The notes under the pieces are model-generated. The model did not search any database. It was not told the origin of the DNA and saw only the letters and a list, made by a program, of their open reading frames with translations. DNA of 13,934 bases from Mycobacterium sp. (GTDB taxonomy: Bacteria; Actinomycetota; Actinomycetes; Mycobacteriales; Mycobacteriaceae). How positions within the stretch are numbered: the stretch's first letter is position 1; the number at the start of each line of letters is the position of its first letter. Location: contig JAFAQO010000195.1 in NCBI GenBank assembly GCA_019246375.1, positions 1 to 13,934 of the forward strand. Reading direction: 5' to 3'. The position numbers and the translations under genes were made by a program. Of this stretch, positions 1 through 7,397 are shown one piece after another.

Positions 1-495
1 CGCGGCATACGGGATGATATCCGGTCCCGGGCGCAACGAGCCGGCGGAGCTGACGTTGATGATGGACCCGCGGCCGGCCGCGAGCATCCGCTCACCCACC
101 AACGCCGACAGCCGAAACGGTCCCTTGAGGTTGAGGTTGACGACGGCGTCGAACAGCTTCTCGGTGACGTCGGTCAGCTTGTCGTAGATGGGGGACATGC
201 CGGCGTTGTTGATCAGCGTGTCCACCTTGCCGAACCGGTCGTACGTCGCCTCGACCAGCCCGTCGAGTTGTTCCCATCGGCCGACGTGCACCGCATAGGG
301 CATCGCCGAACGGCCCGTCTCCGCCTCGATCTCTTTTGCGGTGGCAACGCAGTTGTCCATTTTGCGGCTGGCGATCACCACGTCCGCGCCGCATCGGGCC
401 ACCGCAAAGGCCATCTCCCGGCCAAGGCCGCGGCTGCCGCCGGTAATCAGCACCACCCGGTCGGTGAGGTCGAAAAGCCCCTCCGCGTAGGCCAT
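1..495 (-). CDS. Short-chain dehydrogenase/reductase (SDR), C-terminus cut by window edge
   Basis: A classical SDR: an NAD(P)-dependent oxidoreductase with a Rossmann fold, substrate unknown. The 165 visible residues carry the cofactor motif TGGSRGLG at residues 18-25, the structural NNAG at 96-99, the catalytic Ser in INVSSAG (S150), and the catalytic Tyr at Y163. The Lys of YxxxK lies beyond base 1, so about a third of a usual 250-residue SDR is missing. The ATG at 495 is chosen because the motif spacing fits the family and because it sits 1 nt after the stop of the upstream phosphotransferase-like gene, which implies a shared transcript and translational coupling. An SDR next to an ACAD10/11-type kinase-like gene suggests a role in breaking down an acyl or hydroxyacyl substrate; that is inference from context only. 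Confidence 0.92.
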   Translation of the reverse strand, partial: MAYAEGLFDLTDRVVLITGGSRGLGREMAFAVARCGADVVIASRKMDNCVATAKEIEAETGRSAMPYAVHVGRWEQLDGLVEATYDRFGKVDTLINNAGMSPIYDKLTDVTEKLFDAVVNLNLKGPFRLSALVGERMLAAGRGSIINVSSAGSLRPGPDIIPYAA

Positions 496-496
496 T

Positions 497-1546
497 TCAA
501 CTAATCTTGGCGGGCAACGACCGGGTCAGTTCGGCAGCCGTGGCGATGAGCTGCAGGATCATCGGCCCGAACGCCTGGGTGATCTTCGGATCGACTTTTC
601 CGGTGCGGATTCCGGCGGCGTAGGTCTTCTCCAGCACGATGCCAAGCTTCCAGTTCGCCAACACCAGGTAGTAGTCGATGTTGTCGGTGGACAGCCCGCT
701 CACCTTCTCGTAATGCGTCAGTAATTCACTACGCGTGGGCATACCGTTCAGATCCAGATAGAAGCCGTCGGCCCGCGGGTGCTCGCCGTTATAACCCAGC
801 AAGCACCACGCCAAATCCAGCAGTGGGTCGCCGACTGTGGTCATCTCCCAGTCCACAACCGCGGCCAGCTTCGCCGGTGCCCCGTGCGCGAACATCACGT
901 TGGCGAACTGGTAGTCGCCATGCATGATGCCCGGCGTGTAGTGCATGGGCCGGTTGCGGCGTAGCCAATCGGCGGCTGCGTCCAAGCCAGGGAGGTCGCG
1001 CACGCGATACGCGTCGAGAAAAGCCAGCCAGCGATCGACCTGGCGCTCGTGGAATCCGTCCGGGCGACCGAAGCCCTCCAGGCCCTGGGCACGCCAGTCC
1101 ACCCGGCCCAACTTGGCTGCGCCGTCGACAAGTTCGAACGCCAGCCCACGGCGCTCCGCCAGATCGGCGTCGAATGGAGGCGGCCAGCCGCCGTCCATCG
1201 GGCTCCACCCGTCGATCGCACGCATGACGTAGAAAGGCATGCCGAGCAGATCGCCGGCATCGTCGGCGGCGATCAGCTCGGCATGCGGCACATCGGTGCC
1301 GGACAGCGCCCGCACCAGCCGGATCTCACGCAGCAGGCCATCGACCCGGGCTGCGTCGGCCCGGGCGCCGGGCATCCGCAGCACCATGCGCTCTCCGCCG
1401 CGATCGATCCGATAGAGAGTGTTCTGTGAGCCGCCGCTCAGCGGCGCCAGGACGGGCTCTTCACCGGCGCCCGGGGCGCCATTCGCGTCCAGCCAGCGAC
1501 CCAGAACGGCGGCATCGAGCTGCCGCGCGCTTCCGGTCACCGTCAT
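497..1546 (-). CDS. Aminoglycoside phosphotransferase-like protein (ACAD10/11 N-terminal type, FadE36-like)
   Basis: A 349-residue APH-fold kinase-like protein. The N-lobe has a nucleotide-binding region (LYRIDRGGERMVLRMPG), the catalytic loop is HGDYQFAN (H209, D211, N216), and the metal-binding Asp is in VVDWEM (D232), so all key catalytic residues are present. The family (PF01636, ACAD10/11-like subgroup) includes mycobacterial proteins annotated as FadE36 even though they lack an acyl-CoA dehydrogenase domain; in animals this domain is fused to acyl-CoA dehydrogenase and acts on 4-hydroxyacyl-CoAs. The open frame extends upstream to 1597, but the ATG at 1546 is preferred: GAGAGTGGGG lies just upstream, and the extra 17 residues would begin inside the promoter and palindrome. 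It is the first gene of a two-gene unit with the SDR. It is not likely to be an antibiotic-resistance kinase. The true substrate is not visible from sequence. Confidence 0.9.
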   Translation of the reverse strand: MTVTGSARQLDAAVLGRWLDANGAPGAGEEPVLAPLSGGSQNTLYRIDRGGERMVLRMPGARADAARVDGLLREIRLVRALSGTDVPHAELIAADDAGDLLGMPFYVMRAIDGWSPMDGGWPPPFDADLAERRGLAFELVDGAAKLGRVDWRAQGLEGFGRPDGFHERQVDRWLAFLDAYRVRDLPGLDAAADWLRRNRPMHYTPGIMHGDYQFANVMFAHGAPAKLAAVVDWEMTTVGDPLLDLAWCLLGYNGEHPRADGFYLDLNGMPTRSELLTHYEKVSGLSTDNIDYYLVLANWKLGIVLEKTYAAGIRTGKVDPKITQAFGPMILQLIATAAELTRSLPAKIS

Positions 1547-1568
1547 GGCACACCCCACTCTCTGAATC

Positions 1569-1583
1569 GAGAATAGCATTCTC
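1569..1583. promoter_or_regulatory. Palindromic operator candidate over the -10 of the phosphotransferase promoter
   Basis: GAGAAT-AGC-ATTCTC is a perfect 6-bp-arm inverted repeat that covers the proposed minus-strand -10. Its size and position suit a TetR-type repressor. No TetR gene lies in the window, so the regulator would be encoded elsewhere. It differs from the TATCAA/TTGATA boxes near the MarR gene. Confidence 0.4.
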
Positions 1584-1597
1584 CCCTTCGGTGCCAA
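1570..1597 (-). promoter_or_regulatory. Promoter of the phosphotransferase-SDR unit
   Basis: On the minus strand, TTGGCA (1597-1592) and TATTCT (1575-1570) are separated by 16 nt, a fair sigma-A promoter. The predicted start near 1563 leaves a leader of about 17 nt containing the GAGAGTGGGG ribosome site. The -35 begins 4 nt after the MarR stop codon, so these genes need not depend on MarR transcription. Confidence 0.5.
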
Positions 1598-1600
1598 GGG

Positions 1601-2816
<1,216 letters not shown>

Positions 2817-2858
2817 CGGCCGCCGTTTTAAACCTTGCTTCCGGTCGAGAGCTCTTGC

Positions 2859-4541
2859 ATGAATGCCAGCGATATGAGCGCTGCGGGTCTTGTTCGCTAC
2901 GACCACGCGATTCGTTTGACGCAGTATCGATCTAGCGCCGCCACCCTGTCACAAGCAGAGATCGATGAGTTCATCGCCGCTTGGAAGGAATTGAGCACAG
3001 CTCCAGTCCACGGGGTTGTCTATCGCGAGCTATGTCAGCAGGTTCCGGAGTGGAATACGATGGCGGACAAAGAGATCGAGAATCCCATCGACGCCACCTT
3101 TCTGGAGTATCTGATCGCGGAGCCGGACCTCGACCTCGACGCACTGAGTGCTCTTCCGCTGTCGCAGGCTAAGCGATACACCGTCATTCAGGATCTCCAC
3201 ACGGTGGCTTTCAGGTTCGTCAAAGACGCATCGGAGGCGCGGTCGCGGGTGGTGATGTTCAACCTCTTTGACATCGACGGGCCAGCGGGTATGGAACAGG
3301 GCTTTCTGATGGGCTGGCCGCCCCGCGCTGAATTTCGGATGACGGACGACGCCATCCGAGCATCGGTTCTTCACCAGCGATTGCTGCCGCAGGCGACAAT
3401 CAAGGCATTCAACCGGGCCGAGATCTCCAGCGCGGCCGCATATGCGGCGGGCAATGACCTGTTTGAGGCCGCATTTCCGCGTGCGAACCGTGTGGCCACC
3501 GCCGGTACATCGGGTGGAAAGCCGCCGATCCGCAGCCATCTTGGGGTTTTCGAAATTGTTGCGGTAGCTCCAGCCGGCGCTCCTGTCGTCAATCCCGACA
3601 TGAAGGCCGTGGTGCTGGAAGAATACGGTGACCCGCAGGTTCTTCGACTGCAAACTGTGCGCCGCCCGGAGCCGGGACCGGGCCAGATCCGCGTCAAGGT
3701 TCGGGCCGCGGTGATTAATCAACTGGATGTGCTGATGCGCTCGGGACAAGTGCGCCACATCTACCCACCTTGGTTTCCTGACGTGCTCGGCTTCTCGGTC
3801 GCCGGCACCGTTGACGCGCTCGGTCGCGGCGTCACAATCAGAACGGTGGGTGAAGCGGTCTACGGAATCAGCGACCCCATCAAGCGCCACGGCTATGCCG
3901 AATACCTTGTCGGGGCGGCGAGCAATTTCCACCCCAAGCCGTTCTCCATGGATTTTGCCGCAGCAGCAGCGGCTCCCCCCATCTTCGCGACGGCTTACGG
4001 TGCGCTGTTCTTGCGGACTGGCCTGCGAGCCGGACAGACGGTTCTCATTCACGGTGGTTCGGGGGCGGTCGGAAGCTGCGCGGTGCAACTGGCCAAACAA
4101 GCGGGCGCTCATGTCATCGCGACCGCCTCCGCAAAGAATGTCGAACGTGTTCGATGTTTGGGGGCCGACGTCGTGGTCGACTATCGGACACAGAGGTTCG
4201 AGGATTTCGCTCATGACCTGGATGTCGTCCTCGACACCGTCGGCGGAGAAACGCGCGATCGTTCGTGGCCGCTGATCCGTAAAGGGGGAGTGCTGGCCAC
4301 CTTGGTGCCGCCGCCGATAGACCCCGCGATTGCCAAACAGTATGGGGTTCAGGCTTTCATGGTGCACGGCCACCCCAATATCGGTGAGATCATGCCGGAA
4401 ATGACCCGTCGCCTTGAGACAGCCGAACTCATCCTGCCCGAGATCTCAGGCATCTTCTCGCTGGAGCAAGCTGCCGAAGCCCACGCCGCGGTCGAGAACG
4501 ATGCACCGCAGGGACGGATCGTTCTCGTCGTCCCGGATTAA
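2859..4541 (+). CDS. Fusion of an ABM-like N-terminal region with an MDR quinone oxidoreductase
   Basis: A 560-residue two-part protein. Residues 248-560 form a complete zinc-free medium-chain reductase of the quinone oxidoreductase (zeta-crystallin) type, starting MKAVVLEEYGDPQVLRLQ, with the NADPH motif HGGSGAVG at about 398-405. This half would transfer hydride from NADPH to a quinone or enone. Residues about 131-240 look like an antibiotic biosynthesis monooxygenase (ABM, dimeric alpha/beta barrel) domain: the patterns FLMGWPPRAEF, LHQRLLPQATIKAFNRAEI and a final LGVFEIVAV are typical. Residues 1-130 are not recognised and may be a degenerate first half of the same fold. A Pro/Ala-rich linker joins the parts, with no stop between them. 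The ATG at 2859 has GAGAG 7 nt upstream; TTG 2835 and ATG 2874 are alternatives. The MDR assignment is firm and the ABM assignment moderate. The two domains could act in sequence on an aromatic or quinone substrate. Confidence 0.85.
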   Translation: MNASDMSAAGLVRYDHAIRLTQYRSSAATLSQAEIDEFIAAWKELSTAPVHGVVYRELCQQVPEWNTMADKEIENPIDATFLEYLIAEPDLDLDALSALPLSQAKRYTVIQDLHTVAFRFVKDASEARSRVVMFNLFDIDGPAGMEQGFLMGWPPRAEFRMTDDAIRASVLHQRLLPQATIKAFNRAEISSAAAYAAGNDLFEAAFPRANRVATAGTSGGKPPIRSHLGVFEIVAVAPAGAPVVNPDMKAVVLEEYGDPQVLRLQTVRRPEPGPGQIRVKVRAAVINQLDVLMRSGQVRHIYPPWFPDVLGFSVAGTVDALGRGVTIRTVGEAVYGISDPIKRHGYAEYLVGAASNFHPKPFSMDFAAAAAAPPIFATAYGALFLRTGLRAGQTVLIHGGSGAVGSCAVQLAKQAGAHVIATASAKNVERVRCLGADVVVDYRTQRFEDFAHDLDVVLDTVGGETRDRSWPLIRKGGVLATLVPPPIDPAIAKQYGVQAFMVHGHPNIGEIMPEMTRRLETAELILPEISGIFSLEQAAEAHAAVENDAPQGRIVLVVPD

Positions 4542-4590
4542 GCAAACCGCAATATGCTCAGCGACATGGCACAACCGATTCCCTCTCATT

Positions 4591-4620
4591 GACTCCGGCG
4601 GCCACCGGGCCGTCGGATTC
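4591..4620 (+). terminator. Hairpin terminator candidate after the ABM-MDR fusion gene
   Basis: Two 13-nt arms, 4591-4603 and 4608-4620, can pair around a 4-nt loop (ACCG). One C/T mismatch and one G/U pair interrupt an otherwise continuous G+C-rich stem. It lies 50 nt after the fusion-gene stop and about 85 nt before the next promoter. There is no U-tract, which is common for mycobacterial terminators. Confidence 0.5.
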
Positions 4621-4703
4621 ATCCTCGAGCGCAGCCGGTAGCTCGTCCGGACAAGCCCTGAGTTGTGGGGTCTCACTGGCAACGAATCGCTAAGCAAGTG
4701 CCG

Positions 4704-4739
4704 TATCAACCACATTGCCATGTATCAAGCGCGTTGATA
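4704..4739. promoter_or_regulatory. Tandem MarR-type operator boxes (second copy)
   Basis: Box B (4723-4739) is TATCAAGCGCGTTGATA, a 6-bp-arm inverted repeat with the same arms and 5-bp gap as the box at 2105-2121. Box A (4704-4720) is TATCAA-5-TTGCCA, a weaker inverted repeat, again 19 bp upstream. The right arm of box A again supplies the -35, and box B again ends inside the -10. The register against the promoter is identical to that before the methyltransferase gene, so one regulator probably controls both promoters. Confidence 0.7.
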
Positions 4740-4743
4740 TGAT
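4715..4743 (+). promoter_or_regulatory. Promoter of the PadR-like gene
   Basis: TTGCCA (4715-4720), a 17-nt spacer and TATGAT (4738-4743) match sigma-A consensus well. The predicted transcription start near 4750 gives a leader of about 50 nt before the PadR-like ATG at 4799. The operator boxes overlap both hexamers, so occupancy should block RNA polymerase. Confidence 0.65.
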
Positions 4744-4798
4744 TGCTCATGACGACTGCGCCTGTGGCTAGTCGTCATCACACGGAAGGAAGACAGTT

Positions 4799-5434
4799 AT
4801 GGTTTATGGCGGATTCTCCGGCGGGCCCGGCTTCGGTTTCGGTGGAGCTGACTTTGGTGGACCTGGTTTTGGTGGGCCTGGCTTTGGTGGGTCCGGCTTC
4901 GGGCCTGATTTTGGTGGGCCTGGTTTTGGTGGCCCCGGCTTTGGTGGGCCCCGTTTTGGACGTGGCTTCGGCGGGCGTCGCTTCTTCCTCAAGCGGGCAG
5001 CCTTCGGCACGCTGGCGTTGCTGCTTGACGGCCCGGCTGATGCCGCGCAGATAGTGCAGCGCACCTCCGAGGCAACCGATGGCGCCTTCACCCCGCCGCA
5101 GGAAGTCGCTGAGCTCGCCATCGGGCTGCTCGCCGGTCGCGGCTTGGTGACGGTTGATAACGGCGTGGCGACGCTGACCGAGCTCGGGAAGAACATGCTG
5201 GCATGGCGGGGCGTGAGCAGCGAGACCGCCCACGCCTTCTTTGCCCGGGCCGCCCAGTTCGGCGACGTCATCAAGATCCGCTGGGGGCTTTTCGAACTCG
5301 CCGGACTGGCGCGAAGAATCGCCTGGTCTGGCACCGATGAGCAAAAAGCAAAGCTCGCTGATGCCAGAGCCAAGGTCTTAGCCGCGGTCACCGAGGCCAC
5401 GAAGACGCTGCACCGCACACTCGCCGAGAGCTAA
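4799..5434 (+). CDS. PadR-like regulator with a Gly/Phe-repeat N-terminus
   Basis: A 211-residue protein in two parts. Residues 4-59 are a low-complexity tract of GGPGF repeats with few charges, likely disordered. Residues 64 to about 137 resemble a PadR winged helix: FGTLALLLDGPADAAQIVQR, PPQEVAELAIGLLAGRGLV and a wing ending VATLTELGK. A C-terminal helical region follows, probably for dimerisation. The usual HGYEL-type turn and the PSTVYPTL recognition helix are strongly altered, so DNA binding is plausible but uncertain. Gly-rich N-termini occur in other actinobacterial PadR proteins. The ATG at 4799 has GGAAGGAAG shortly upstream. The gene sits alone, between a hairpin upstream and convergent genes downstream, and its promoter carries the same tandem boxes as the MarR/methyltransferase region. 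It may therefore be a second-tier regulator of the detoxification block. Confidence 0.82.
   Translation: MVYGGFSGGPGFGFGGADFGGPGFGGPGFGGSGFGPDFGGPGFGGPGFGGPRFGRGFGGRRFFLKRAAFGTLALLLDGPADAAQIVQRTSEATDGAFTPPQEVAELAIGLLAGRGLVTVDNGVATLTELGKNMLAWRGVSSETAHAFFARAAQFGDVIKIRWGLFELAGLARRIAWSGTDEQKAKLADARAKVLAAVTEATKTLHRTLAES
4808..4975 (+). repeat. Tandem 15-bp repeats encoding GGPGF units
   Basis: About ten imperfect units, mostly 15 bp of the form GGTGGGCCTGGTTTT, with some 12-bp variants, encode the Gly/Phe/Pro tract of the PadR-like protein. Third-position differences between units suggest the repeat is not newly expanded. Unit number could vary between strains through slippage. Confidence 0.8.
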
Positions 5435-5443
5435 GCGCACCGG

Positions 5444-5458
5444 CCACCAGCGCGGTGG
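5444..5458. terminator. Weak hairpin between convergent genes
   Basis: CCACC and GGTGG arms surround a 5-nt loop (AGCGC), 10 nt after the PadR-like stop and before the convergent reductase stop at 5506. It could act in both directions, but the stem is only 5 bp and no U-tract follows. Confidence 0.25.
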
Positions 5459-5505
5459 TGATCTGCCGCCATGCCTCGTCTCCTTCCGCCTTGGTTGCGG
5501 TATCG

Positions 5506-5925
5506 CTAGACTTTCCGCAGTTCGAATACGGGGATGATGCGGTCGGTCTTCGACTGGTAATCGCCAAAACCCGGAGCTCTTTTTACGACATGGTCGAAGG
5601 CGGCGTCGCGCTCCGCACGCGGTAGCTCGTGGGCTTCGACATCGTAGGAGTCGGTGCCGATTTCGATATGTGCCCGCGAATGAGCGCGCAGGTTGTGCAC
5701 CCAGGCCGGGTTCACGTCAGCACCCGCATAGGAACCGACGATCATCAGCTTGCCGTCGAACCGGAAGCACATCACGGGGTTGACGCGCTGTTGCCCCGAT
5801 TTCGCACCGGTGGTGTGCAGCAGCAGCAAGGTCGCGTCTTTGAAGGGGCCACCGACCTTTCCGCCGTTTGCGCGGAACTCTTCAATGATCGTGGGGTTCA
5901 TTGACGTATCGGGTAGAGCATTCAT
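5506..5925 (-). CDS. F420-dependent nitroreductase/quinone reductase, Ddn family
   Basis: A 139-residue split-barrel protein of the deazaflavin-dependent family (DUF385; Ddn/Rv3547 relatives), which uses reduced F420 to reduce quinones, nitroaromatics or similar acceptors. Visible family motifs are FRANGGKVGGPF, the phosphate-contacting LLLHTTGAKSGQQRVNPV, GSYAGADVNPAWVHNLRA and the C-terminal RIIPVFELRKV. Length matches the family. The frame stays open to 6126, but the ATG at 5925 has an excellent GGAGGA 5 nt upstream; an ATG at 5976, overlapping the methyltransferase stop as ATGA, would add 17 unconserved residues. It lies downstream of the second methyltransferase on the same strand, probably in one operon. 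A reductase paired with a methyltransferase suggests reduction of a quinone followed by O-methylation to prevent redox cycling; that is inference. Confidence 0.9.
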   Translation of the reverse strand: MNALPDTSMNPTIIEEFRANGGKVGGPFKDATLLLLHTTGAKSGQQRVNPVMCFRFDGKLMIVGSYAGADVNPAWVHNLRAHSRAHIEIGTDSYDVEAHELPRAERDAAFDHVVKRAPGFGDYQSKTDRIIPVFELRKV

Positions 5926-5930
5926 TTCTG

Positions 5931-5936
5931 TCCTCC
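5931..5936 (-). promoter_or_regulatory. Ribosome binding site fixing the Ddn-family start
   Basis: GGAGGA on the minus strand lies 5 nt before the ATG at 5925. This is a much stronger signal than anything before the alternative ATG at 5976, so the shorter protein is preferred. Confidence 0.75.
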
Positions 5937-5972
5937 AACTTGGGTCGCTGTCGTGCAACCGCCGCTGGTCCG

Positions 5973-6650
5973 TCATCGCTCGGGCTTGCGGGCGCTGAGC
6001 AAAAACCCTGGCATGACGAAGCGGCCGTCTTCGTCGCGTTCGGCGTTGCGTAACGCGCCGCCAGTAAAGTCCACGGCGGTGTCTTTGCCGTAGAGCTTGG
6101 CGGGGCGGATGTCGACGACGTCCCACAGTGTCGAGACTGAGTCGCGTAACTCTTCCTCGGTTAAGCCGCGCGGCCCGGGCCGGTCCCCAGCGTCCTCATC
6201 GCCGAATGCCCCTGCGGCGAAGGCCAGAATGTACAGCGATGCTCCCGGCGCGGCGGCCCGAAAGATCGATTGCAGGTAATCCTGGCGCCTTTCCGGCGGC
6301 AGCGAGTGAAAGAGTCCGCTGTCGAGGATCGTGGCGAACCGGCCGTCATATCCGCGGAAGGAAGTGACGTCGGTCTGCTCGAATGCCGCGGTGGTCAGGC
6401 CTTGCTCGGCGGCCGCTGCGGCCGCGGCCGCCACCGCGGTGGGGCTGGCGTCCAGTCCCACCACGCGGTAGCCCCGCGCGGCAAGAGCCAGCGACAATGC
6501 TGCGTGGCCGCAGCCGGCGTCGAGAACTTCGCTGCGAACCTTGCCTTGGTCGATCAGTGCCGCGAGCTCTGGCTGTGGGCGGCCGATGCTCCACGGGGGT
6601 GGCGCGTCTTGCCGGTAGGCGGCGTCCCAATCCATACCTGGCCGAGTCAC
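5973..6650 (-). CDS. SAM-dependent class I methyltransferase, paralogue of the one at 2133
   Basis: A 225-residue methyltransferase plainly related to the 2133-2816 product. Both share WSIG/[18 protein letters not shown], the motif I block (here DAGCG, residues 44-48), VVGLDASPTAV, GYDGRFATI, FHSLP and RAAAPGAS. The start is the GTG at 6650, because a perfect AGGAGG lies 4 nt upstream; the ATG at 6635 has no such site. Oddly, the helix after motif II is a run of eight alanines coded by a GCC/GCG repeat where the paralogue has LARREAEK. It leads an operon with the Ddn-family reductase (ATGA overlap available at 5973-5976). Its upstream region lacks the tandem boxes of its paralogue, so regulation has probably diverged. 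The substrate is unknown and likely a small quinone-like or heterocyclic molecule. Confidence 0.88.
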   Translation of the reverse strand: MTRPGMDWDAAYRQDAPPPWSIGRPQPELAALIDQGKVRSEVLDAGCGHAALSLALAARGYRVVGLDASPTAVAAAAAAAAEQGLTTAAFEQTDVTSFRGYDGRFATILDSGLFHSLPPERRQDYLQSIFRAAAPGASLYILAFAAGAFGDEDAGDRPGPRGLTEEELRDSVSTLWDVVDIRPAKLYGKDTAVDFTGGALRNAERDEDGRFVMPGFLLSARKPER

Positions 6651-6654
6651 GTAT

Positions 6655-6660
6655 CCTCCT
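6655..6660 (-). promoter_or_regulatory. Ribosome binding site fixing the second methyltransferase start
   Basis: AGGAGG on the minus strand lies 4 nt before the GTG at 6650. It selects that GTG over the in-frame ATG at 6635 and over the longer frame from 6701. Confidence 0.7.
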
Positions 6661-6782
6661 CGTTCGTCGAGGACTTTTGATGACCGCCATTGTGCGCGCA
6701 CCGGCCGGACAACCGTTCAGGGACAACGCAGACCGGCGGCCTGAAAACGTACAACGCATCTGCCCAACGACAGGAAGAGACC

Positions 6783-7391
6783 ATGCAACTGCTTCTGGTC
6801 CGGCACGCATTGCCGCTCCGTAGCGAACCCGGCCAAGGATCCGACCCCGATCTCTCCGACGCGGGATCCGTCCAGGCCGCCCGCCTGCCCGGGGCACTGG
6901 CCAGATTTCCCATCTCGCGGGTGGTAAGCAGCCCACAGCGTCGCGCCATTCAAACCGCGGAGCCAGTCGCGGCCGCGCGCGACCTGCCGGTCCAAATCGA
7001 CGACCGGTTCGCCGAATACGACCGCGACCTGCCGTTGTATATCCCAATCGAGCAGATACGTGACGAAAACCAGCAGGAGTGGACCCGGATGGCGCAAGGC
7101 CACCTGCCCAGCTCGGTCGACGAAGCCGGCTTCCGCATGAGAGTTGGTGCCGCAGTCGACCACGTCGTGAGCGCGGCCAATCCCGAAGACACCGTCGCGG
7201 TATTCAGCCACGGCGGCGTGATCAACGTGGTGCTGCACGAAATTCTCGGGACCAAGCGCCTGCTGTCGTTTCCGATCGACTACGCATCGGTGACTCGCCT
7301 GCTGTTCTCCCGATCCGGTCAAGCCACCGTGGCAGCAGTCAACGGCACCGAACACGTGTGGGATCTGCTGCCCCGCAACCAGCGCTGGTAG
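6783..7391 (+). CDS. Histidine phosphatase family protein (phosphoglycerate mutase-like)
   Basis: A 202-residue member of the histidine phosphatase superfamily (PF00300). The phospho-accepting His is H8 in LLVRHALPL, the phosphate-binding Arg is R53 in SSPQRRAIQTAEP, an acidic residue is in FAEYDRDLP, and the second catalytic His is H143 in FSHGGVINVVLHEIL. The usual RHG is RHA here, a variant that keeps both catalytic residues. Broad-specificity phosphatase activity is more likely than glycolytic mutase activity, as the mutase-specific insertions are absent. The ATG at 6783 has AGGAAGAG just upstream, which rules out the longer frame from 6690. It diverges from the second methyltransferase and converges on the LapA-like gene with only 6 nt between the stops. 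Its physiological substrate cannot be read from sequence. Confidence 0.88.
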   Translation: MQLLLVRHALPLRSEPGQGSDPDLSDAGSVQAARLPGALARFPISRVVSSPQRRAIQTAEPVAAARDLPVQIDDRFAEYDRDLPLYIPIEQIRDENQQEWTRMAQGHLPSSVDEAGFRMRVGAAVDHVVSAANPEDTVAVFSHGGVINVVLHEILGTKRLLSFPIDYASVTRLLFSRSGQATVAAVNGTEHVWDLLPRNQRW

Positions 7392-7397
7392 CGGTCG

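Noticed and set aside
3030..4373. A 447-codon open frame on the minus strand inside the ABM-MDR fusion gene
   Set aside because: It lies wholly antisense to a gene with clear domain homology, shows no recognisable motifs, and reads like the usual open frame opposite G+C-rich coding DNA.
4778..5418. Two long minus-strand frames opposite the PadR-like gene, rich in Pro-Lys or Thr-Lys repeats
   Set aside because: They are the reverse of the GGPGF repeat and carry no independent signals; the plus-strand gene has a promoter, ribosome site and domain match.
5926..6126. N-terminal extension of the Ddn-family protein to 6126
   Set aside because: The extension is Arg-rich out-of-frame methyltransferase sequence, and a strong GGAGGA precedes the ATG at 5925.
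6677..6682. TTGATG upstream of the second methyltransferase as a MarR half-site
   Set aside because: It differs from TTGATA at the last base and has no partner arm at the required 5-bp gap.
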